Assembly: GCA_032250675.1 (NCBI GenBank)
Contig: JAVVEY010000029.1
Location: 1-26,593 of the forward strand
Source of the DNA: Gaopeijia sp032250675
Lineage (GTDB): Bacteria; Gemmatimonadota; Gemmatimonadetes; Longimicrobiales; Gaopeijiaceae
Length of the DNA stretch: 26,593 nucleotides
Direction of reading: 5' to 3'
Part shown: positions 22,956-26,593 of the stretch, piece after piece
How positions within the stretch are numbered: position 1 is the first letter of the stretch
Layout of the letters: every line of letters starts with the position of its first letter
Made by a program: the position numbers and the translations under genes
The notes under the pieces: model-generated
Seen by the model: the letters and a program-made list of their open reading frames with translations, nothing else
The model's database searches: none
What the model was told of the DNA's origin: nothing

Positions 22956-23369
22956 TCAGAGTCCGGCGGAGATCGTCGTGACGTAGGCGAGGTCCGCTGG
23001 CGCGAAGCGCAGCTCGAGCGGCGCGAGGGGATCGATCCATCGGAGTTCGACGTGTTCGAGGAGACGGGGCGTCCCCTCGATCCGCACGCGGAGAAAGACG
23101 ATCCGGAAGTCGCCTTCCTCGTCGAGCGCCACGAAGGTGGGGTCAGCATCCGTCTCGATGACGCGCACGCCGAGCTCTTCGGCGAGCTCGCGCTTCGCGG
23201 CCTCACCGAGCGTCTCGTCGTCGCGCACCTTGCCCCCGGGGAACTCCCACAGGTCCCCGTGCCGCTTGTGCGACGGACGGCGTCCAACGAGGAGGTGTCC
23301 CCGTGTGTCCCTCACGACACAGGCCACGACATCCCGGGGCCGTCCCGCGGATCTCCGGCTCGCCTTCAC
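22956..23369 (-). CDS. Nudix hydrolase (MutT-like)
   Basis: The product is 137 residues starting at GTG 23369; other GTGs a little downstream are possible, and no clear ribosome site decides. The full Nudix box is present: G-G-K-V-R-D-D-E, seven residues, then R-E-L-A-E-E-L-G-V. The N-terminus V-V-A-C-V-V-R-D-T-R-G-H-L-L-V-G-R-R-P and the L-W-E-F-P-G-G-K step are typical of MutT/8-oxo-dGTPase-like proteins. The C-terminus (E-L-R-W-I-D-P-L) also fits. It probably cleaves oxidised nucleoside triphosphates, though the family is broad. It is convergent with the RsmF-like gene (43-base gap) and divergent from the cupin gene (98 bases). Confidence 0.9.
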   Translation of the reverse strand: MKASRRSAGRPRDVVACVVRDTRGHLLVGRRPSHKRHGDLWEFPGGKVRDDETLGEAAKRELAEELGVRVIETDADPTFVALDEEGDFRIVFLRVRIEGTPRLLEHVELRWIDPLAPLELRFAPADLAYVTTISAGL

Positions 23370-23467
23370 GCGACCCCGGAGGAGCGGGAGGGAGCGGGTC
23401 GCCCATTGCCTCGGAGCGATCGGGCGCGGAGCTTGATGCTGCCGAACATCTTCATCATGGAGAGATC

Positions 23468-23827
23468 ATGCCGGTTCGATCGCTGGACGACCATCCCCGC
23501 GCGGGTGTGCCCGCCGGACGCGAGACCGAGATGCAGCTCCTCATCGGTCCCGATGAGGCCCCCAACTTCGCGCTCCGCCGCTTCATCATCCAGCCGGGGG
23601 GCGGGATGCCGCTCCACACCAACCTCGTGGAGCACGAACAATTCGTCCTGCGCGGTCGCGCCACCGTCGTCATCGGCGAGGATACGCACGAGGTGACGGC
23701 GCGCGACGTCGTCTTCATCCCGGCCGGAGTGCCTCACAGCTACGACGCCCACGGGGAGGAGCCCTTCGAGTTCCTCTGCGTCGTGCCGAATCGGGAGGAC
23801 CGCATCGAGGTGGTGGAAGGGTGCTGA
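23468..23827 (+). CDS. Cupin-domain protein
   Basis: The product is 119 residues from ATG 23468, with GGAGA just upstream; longer upstream readings are not supported. It is a single cupin_2 domain. Motif 1 is G-G-M-P-L-H-T-N-L-V-E-H-E-Q-F-V-L-R-G and motif 2 is F-I-P-A-G-V-P-H-S-Y. The histidines at P-L-H, E-H-E and P-H-S are candidate metal ligands, with Glu in the E-H-E-Q stretch. Substrate or ligand is unknown. Its stop lies inside the start of the cyclophilin gene (7-bp overlap), so it belongs to the operon that ends with the seleno-peroxiredoxin-like lipoprotein. Confidence 0.88.
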   Translation: MPVRSLDDHPRAGVPAGRETEMQLLIGPDEAPNFALRRFIIQPGGGMPLHTNLVEHEQFVLRGRATVVIGEDTHEVTARDVVFIPAGVPHSYDAHGEEPFEFLCVVPNREDRIEVVEGC

Positions 23828-24576
23828 CGGGGGATGGGTGGGATTTGCGCCCTCCGACGCCCCGGCGCCGGCGCGGTCGCGTGCTCCGTACGGTGGCCAC
23901 AGCTGCGGGTGTCGCGGTGGCGCTCTCCGCCTGCGGGACGGAATCGACGGGCGGTGACGGCGCCGGCGAGACCGCGCGGCAGGCGGTCAATCCCCTCTAC
24001 GCGCCCGAGCGCCTGCACACCGAGGCCCCCGACTCCTTCCTCGTCGAGATGATCACGAGTGAGGGCGCGCTCGAACTCTTCGTGAAGCGCGCCTGGGCGC
24101 CCCGGGGGGTGGATCGCTTCTACACCCTCGTGACGAACGGCTTCTACGACGACACGCGCATCCACCGCGTCGTCGCCGGGCAGGTCGCGCAGTGGGGGCT
24201 GAATGGCGATGGCCTCGTCAACTCCGCGTGGCACCAGGAATTCCTCGTGGACGATGACCGCGTGCTCTCGAACGCGCGCGGCACCGTCGCCTTCGCGAAG
24301 GGGGGGCGGAACGATCGGACCACCCAGCTCTTCATCAACCTCGACGACAACCCCGGCCTCGACGACCAGGGCTTCGCCCCCTTCGCGCGCGTGACCCGGG
24401 GGATCGAGGTCGCCGACCGGTTTCATGCGGAGTACGGCGACGGCCCCCCCCGGGGCGATGGTCCGTACGCGATGCAGGCGCTGGCGCAGGGCAACGACTA
24501 CCTCGACGCGGAGTTCCCGGAACTCACCCGGATCGAGACGATGCGAATCATTCCATTCGAGGGAGGCGATGCATGA
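23821..24576 (+). CDS. Cyclophilin-type peptidyl-prolyl isomerase lipoprotein
   Basis: The product is 251 residues starting at GTG 23821, preceded by GGAAGG. The N-terminus is basic (R-R-R-R-G-R), then a hydrophobic stretch and a lipobox A-L-S-A-C38, so it is likely anchored to a membrane facing the periplasm. Residues from about 70 on are a cyclophilin domain: F-Y-T-L-V-T-N-G-F-Y-D-D-T-R-I-H-R-V-V (with the catalytic Arg), T-V-A-F-A-K-G-G-R-N-D-R-T-T-Q-L-F-I-N-L and F-A-P-F-A-R-V-T-R-G. It would isomerise X-Pro bonds in exported proteins. It overlaps the cupin stop by 7 bp and the next start by 4 bp (ATGA). Confidence 0.92.
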   Translation: MLTGDGWDLRPPTPRRRRGRVLRTVATAAGVAVALSACGTESTGGDGAGETARQAVNPLYAPERLHTEAPDSFLVEMITSEGALELFVKRAWAPRGVDRFYTLVTNGFYDDTRIHRVVAGQVAQWGLNGDGLVNSAWHQEFLVDDDRVLSNARGTVAFAKGGRNDRTTQLFINLDDNPGLDDQGFAPFARVTRGIEVADRFHAEYGDGPPRGDGPYAMQALAQGNDYLDAEFPELTRIETMRIIPFEGGDA

Positions 24577-25322
24577 CGAGGGGATTGTTGACACACCCGG
24601 GACACGCCCGGGTGCGCGGTGTTTTCGTGGCGCTGCTCGGGATGGGGGTGGCGGCGGGGTGCGCGAATCAGGGTTCCGATGACGCCGCGGCCCCACCCGA
24701 GTCATCCGCGGCGGACCGGGTCGTCCGTCTCGGTCCGGTCGACGGATTCGATCTGCCGCGTGCGGATCTGGAGCGTATCGCCGTCGGCGACCACGCCCCC
24801 GACTTCACCCTCGTCAGCTACCGCGGCGACACCCTCACCCTCTCCGAGAATCTCGGAGAACGCGAGATCGTGCTCGTCTTCTACCGGGGCCACTGGTGAC
24901 CCTGGTGCGCCGCGCAGCTCGGTGAGCTGCACGAACTCCTCCCGCCGGAGCTTCAGGCGGAGACCGAGATCTGGGCCGTCAGCATCGAGGACCGCGAGCG
25001 GCAGCAGCGCATGATCGACCGGATCCTCGGCGAGGGCGGAGGGATGCCCGCCTTCCGCATGCTCCAGGACCCCGATCATGCCGTTGTGGACCGCTACGGC
25101 GTCTTCAACGAGGAGGGGTCGACCCCGAACCGTCCGATCCCGCACCCCACCACCCTCGTGATCGATCGAGAGGGGATCGTGCGATGGAAGTCGGTGGAGA
25201 CCGACTACCGGCTCCGGGCCGAACCCGCCGACATCCTGGCGGGGATCCGGTATGCCCGGGGTGAGGGCCCCGAGCCCCCGCCTCCGACGATGACCGACGT
25301 TCGCGAGCGGAACGACGAGTAG
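24573..25322 (+). CDS. Peroxiredoxin-like lipoprotein with selenocysteine (U-P-W-C)
   Basis: The frame runs from ATG 24573 through one in-frame TGA (24897-24899) to TAG 25320, giving 249 residues with Sec at 109. A lipoprotein signal ends G-V-A-A-G-C30. After an Ala/Ser/Asp linker comes a thioredoxin fold of the AhpC/TSA PRX-like2 kind: A-P-D-F-T-L-V-S-Y-R-G, then V-L-V-F-Y-R-G-H-W-U109-P-W-C112-A-A-Q-L. Relatives read F-Y-R-G-x-W-C-P-Y-C, so Sec replaces the first, attacking Cys. After it come I-W-A-V-S-I-E-D, F-R-M-L-Q-D-P-D, V-V-D-R-Y-G-V-F and P-T-T-L-V-I-D-R-E-G, so the fold is complete. A perfect 7-bp hairpin with loop GGT follows the UGA. It starts inside the stop of the cyclophilin gene. 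The likely role is envelope peroxide or disulfide reduction. Confidence 0.93.
24911..24933 (+). promoter_or_regulatory. Bacterial SECIS-like element with GGU apical loop
   Basis: GCAGCTC (24914-24920) pairs perfectly with GAGCTGC (24924-24930) around the three-base loop GGT. After a C-A mismatch, CG (24911-24912) pairs with CG (24932-24933). The loop starts 22 bases after the UGA (21 between). A GGU in the apical loop is the feature recognised by SelB in the E. coli fdhF element. Confidence 0.85.
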
Positions 25323-25361
25323 AGGACCGCCAGCTTCCGGCGAGCCTCTCGCCGTATCCCG

Positions 25362-25402
25362 AAAAAAACGGAGCCGCCCCGCATCAGCGGGACGGCTCCG
25401 TT
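25362..25402. terminator. Bidirectional intrinsic terminator
   Basis: AACGGAGCCG (25367-25376) pairs with CGGCTCCGTT (25393-25402). After one C-A mismatch, CCCGC pairs with GCGGG around loop ATCA. On the minus strand the stem runs into seven Ts (25362-25368), a strong terminator for the cold-shock gene. On the plus strand it runs into TTCCTCTTT, serving the selenoprotein operon. Confidence 0.92.
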
Positions 25403-25427
25403 CCTCTTTACCACCGGGTGGTGGTGA

Positions 25428-25634
25428 TCAGAGCGCGACGACGTTCTCCGCCGCGGGGCCCTTCTGACCTTCGACGATGTCGAACTCGACCTCGCTGCCC
25501 TCGGCCAGCGACTTGAAGCCGTCAGCCTGGATGGCGCTGTGGTGGACGAAGCAGTCCTTGCTACCGTCCGCGGGCGTGATGAAGCCGAAGCCCTTCTGAT
25601 CGTTGAACCACTTTACTGTTCCCCTGGTACGCAT
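25428..25634 (-). CDS. csp: Cold-shock-domain protein (CspA family)
   Basis: The product is 68 residues from ATG 25634, with AGGGGAG 8 bases upstream. It is a single cold-shock domain: G-T-V-K-W-F-N-D-Q-K-G-F-G-F-I (RNP1) and D-C-F-V-H-H-S-A-I (RNP2), ending E-V-E-F-D-I-V-E-G-Q-K-G-P-A-A-E-N-V. It binds single-stranded RNA/DNA and acts as an RNA chaperone. A terminator-like hairpin lies about 110 bases upstream in the possible leader. The gene is monocistronic and ends in a strong intrinsic terminator shared with the convergent selenoprotein operon. Confidence 0.96.
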   Translation of the reverse strand: MRTRGTVKWFNDQKGFGFITPADGSKDCFVHHSAIQADGFKSLAEGSEVEFDIVEGQKGPAAENVVAL

Positions 25635-25746
25635 CGATGCGCTCCCCTGGATGTGCAGATCGGAGCCACGATGAAACGTACTCTGCCGACTGCTGATTTG
25701 TGCGCGTAGTGCTTCGCGCGAATGGCGACCGGAGTGGCCGCTATGC

Positions 25747-25779
25747 AAAAAGACGCCAGTCTCGGGTGTAATGAGACTG
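25747..25779 (-). terminator. Terminator-like hairpin upstream of the cold-shock gene
   Basis: On the minus strand CAGTCTC (25773-25779) pairs perfectly with GAGACTG (25757-25763) around a 9-base loop, followed within 6 bases by TTTTT (25747-25751). It looks like an intrinsic terminator. No gene is visible immediately upstream on this strand, so it may be an attenuator in the cold-shock leader or the end of an unannotated small RNA. Confidence 0.6.
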
Positions 25780-26051
25780 CCGCCTTCATTAACTCGTTGG
25801 ATGCCCCTGTTTCGAGGATCGTGCGACAAGATGGCGAAGTTTCGCTCCGGCGTCAATGGGGCGGGGCCCGGCGGGGAAGGGGGGTCGTACGCGGGGCGTT
25901 TCTCCGGAGAGTCCGGGATCACCCGAGGCTCACTCGATCCGGAACCACCGAGAGACCCCCGATGATCGCGTGCAGGAAGGGGATCGGTGGGAGGGAGACG
26001 ACGGGGATGAGCCGCTGTCCTCGGGCCATGGAGGCACGGAAGCGGTGCCCG
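25780..26051. other. Stretch without a recognisable gene
   Basis: Reading frames here on both strands lack family features and look like chance openings in GC-rich DNA. The stretch lies within the 739-base gap between the cold-shock gene and the next minus-strand gene (25635-26373). That gap also holds the hairpin at 25747-25779 and the palindromic array at 26052-26182. Confidence 0.5.
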
Positions 26052-26182
26052 GAAGTGGAATATCACGCCATTTTTCCACTTGGCGGGTCGGTGAGGTGGC
26101 TTCGAAGTGGAATTTAAGGCGATATTCCACTTGACGGGTACGACAGCCGTCGAATAAGTGGAAAAAGGGTGGGAAATTCCAT
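26052..26182. repeat. Three regularly spaced palindromic units with AAGTGGAA half-sites
   Basis: AAGTGGAA occurs at 26053, 26105 and 26156. Its inverse TTCCACTT occurs at 26074 and 26125, with a degenerate copy (TTCCATCT) at 26177. Each pair can form a hairpin: 8 bp in unit 1, 9 bp (AAGTGGAAT with ATTCCACTT) in unit 2, and 5 bp in unit 3. Units repeat every 51-52 bases, and the two 23-base spacers both begin GRCGGGT. The units are AT-rich against the surrounding DNA. Confidence 0.85.
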
Positions 26183-26373
26183 CTCCGAGTCGAAGATGAG
26201 CGGACCCGGCGGACCTGACACGGCCGAGGTCGTCGACGATCCCCCCTTTCGGGTGGATCGTATCCTCAACGGTATGGCCTACGTGCGAGAGCTGCGGCCC
26301 CATCCCGTGCTGTCGGTATACCGATTCCGCTGAACACTCGCGGCCGCGCATGCCCCTCTGCGGTCTCCCCGGT

Positions 26374-26593
26374 TCACCCGATCGGTACCCCGAGCGTGTC
26401 GTTGTGGTAGCTCAGCAGCGAGCGCAGGTATGGCCCGATCGCGTCGGTGCCGTCGAAACCCGCGGCGCGTGCGGCCGCCTCCTGCTCGGCGGCGGAGTGG
26501 AGCGAACCGCCTGCCGCGAAGCTCTGCAGATCCGGGTGGAAGCCGATCGTCATCGCGTCCCAGTTGGGGCCGGCGGCGCGCGTGAAGATCAGA
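26374..26593 (-). CDS. C-terminal fragment of an unrecognised protein
   Basis: An open frame enters from the right edge and ends at TGA 26374, giving 72 residues. It contains W-D-A-M-T-I-G-F-H-P-D-L, S-A-A-E-Q-E-A-A-A-R-A-A-G-F and S-Y-H-N-D-T-L-G-V. Codon choice (G or C at most third positions) matches neighbouring genes and supports real coding. I do not recognise the family. The end has no signal peptide or membrane segment visible; the N-terminus is outside the window. Confidence 0.55.
   Translation of the reverse strand, partial: LIFTRAAGPNWDAMTIGFHPDLQSFAAGGSLHSAAEQEAAARAAGFDGTDAIGPYLRSLLSYHNDTLGVPIG

Noticed and set aside
25722..26117. 131-residue plus-strand open frame next to the palindromic array
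   Set aside because: No ribosome site, no family motifs and a composition like other chance frames. It runs across the terminator-like hairpin and the first palindromic unit.
26052..26182. CRISPR array
   Set aside because: Only three units, whose central sequences differ, with spacers sharing a common start and no cas genes nearby. Palindromic operator, structured RNA or dispersed repeat fits better.

Overview
The window is 26.6 kb of GC-rich, tightly packed bacterial chromosome with 24 protein-coding genes (two cut by the window edges) and one tRNA. Many neighbouring genes share stop/start overlaps. The mix (PilX/V/W and GspH-type minor pilins, a LytTR two-component pair, a DUF4953-type zinc protease, an ANKH-like transporter, a cytochrome P460 lipoprotein) suits an uncultivated member of Gemmatimonadota or a related environmental phylum. 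That placement is inference; no 16S gene or other taxonomic marker is present.

The main result is three genes whose coding frame runs through an in-frame TGA placed exactly where the family has its redox cysteine, each with a stem-loop just downstream. They are an AhpD-like/carboxymuconolactone decarboxylase-family protein (minus, 13516-14127, C-x-x-U), a secreted BCP-type peroxiredoxin (plus, 15284-15841, T-S-G-U, no Cys at all) and a peroxiredoxin-like lipoprotein (plus, 24573-25322, U-P-W-C). TGA is an ordinary stop in most other genes here, so these are best read as selenoproteins. Standard gene callers would split or truncate all three. The Sec machinery (selA, selB, selC, selD) is not in the window.

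Layout. 1-3779 (minus): a minor-pilin operon, GspH/FimT - PilV - PilW - PilX-like. 4037-6432 (plus, divergent): a LytTR response regulator and a LytS/AlgZ-type histidine kinase, with paired 9-bp direct repeats in the intergenic region, reminiscent of AlgZ/AlgR control of minor pilins in Pseudomonas. 6549-8884: rhomboid protease, YigZ/IMPACT protein and YceI protein, then two strong hairpins. 9116-9784 (minus): pdxH. 9878-9951: tRNA-Ile(GAT). 10044-13482 (plus): ANKH/MATE-like exporter, CorA and MscS. 13516-15841: seleno-AhpD, glycerophosphodiesterase and seleno-peroxiredoxin. 15843-17125 (minus): TlpA-like thioredoxin and CcdA-like electron transporter. 17275-19653: large zinc metalloprotease. 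19788-20336 (minus): cytochrome P460 with an NsrR-like palindrome inside its promoter. 20724-22912: MarC and an RsmF-like rRNA methyltransferase. 22956-23369 (minus): Nudix hydrolase. 23468-25322: cupin, cyclophilin lipoprotein and seleno-peroxiredoxin-like lipoprotein, ending in a bidirectional terminator. 25428-25634 (minus): cold-shock protein. 26052-26182: three regularly spaced palindromic units. 26374-26593: C-terminus of an unknown minus-strand gene.

Several genes point to an envelope peroxide/thiol defence theme: two exported seleno-peroxiredoxins, a CcdA/TlpA thiol relay beside one of them, a periplasmic cyclophilin beside the other, a P460 cytochrome, and an AhpD-like selenoprotein in the cytoplasm.
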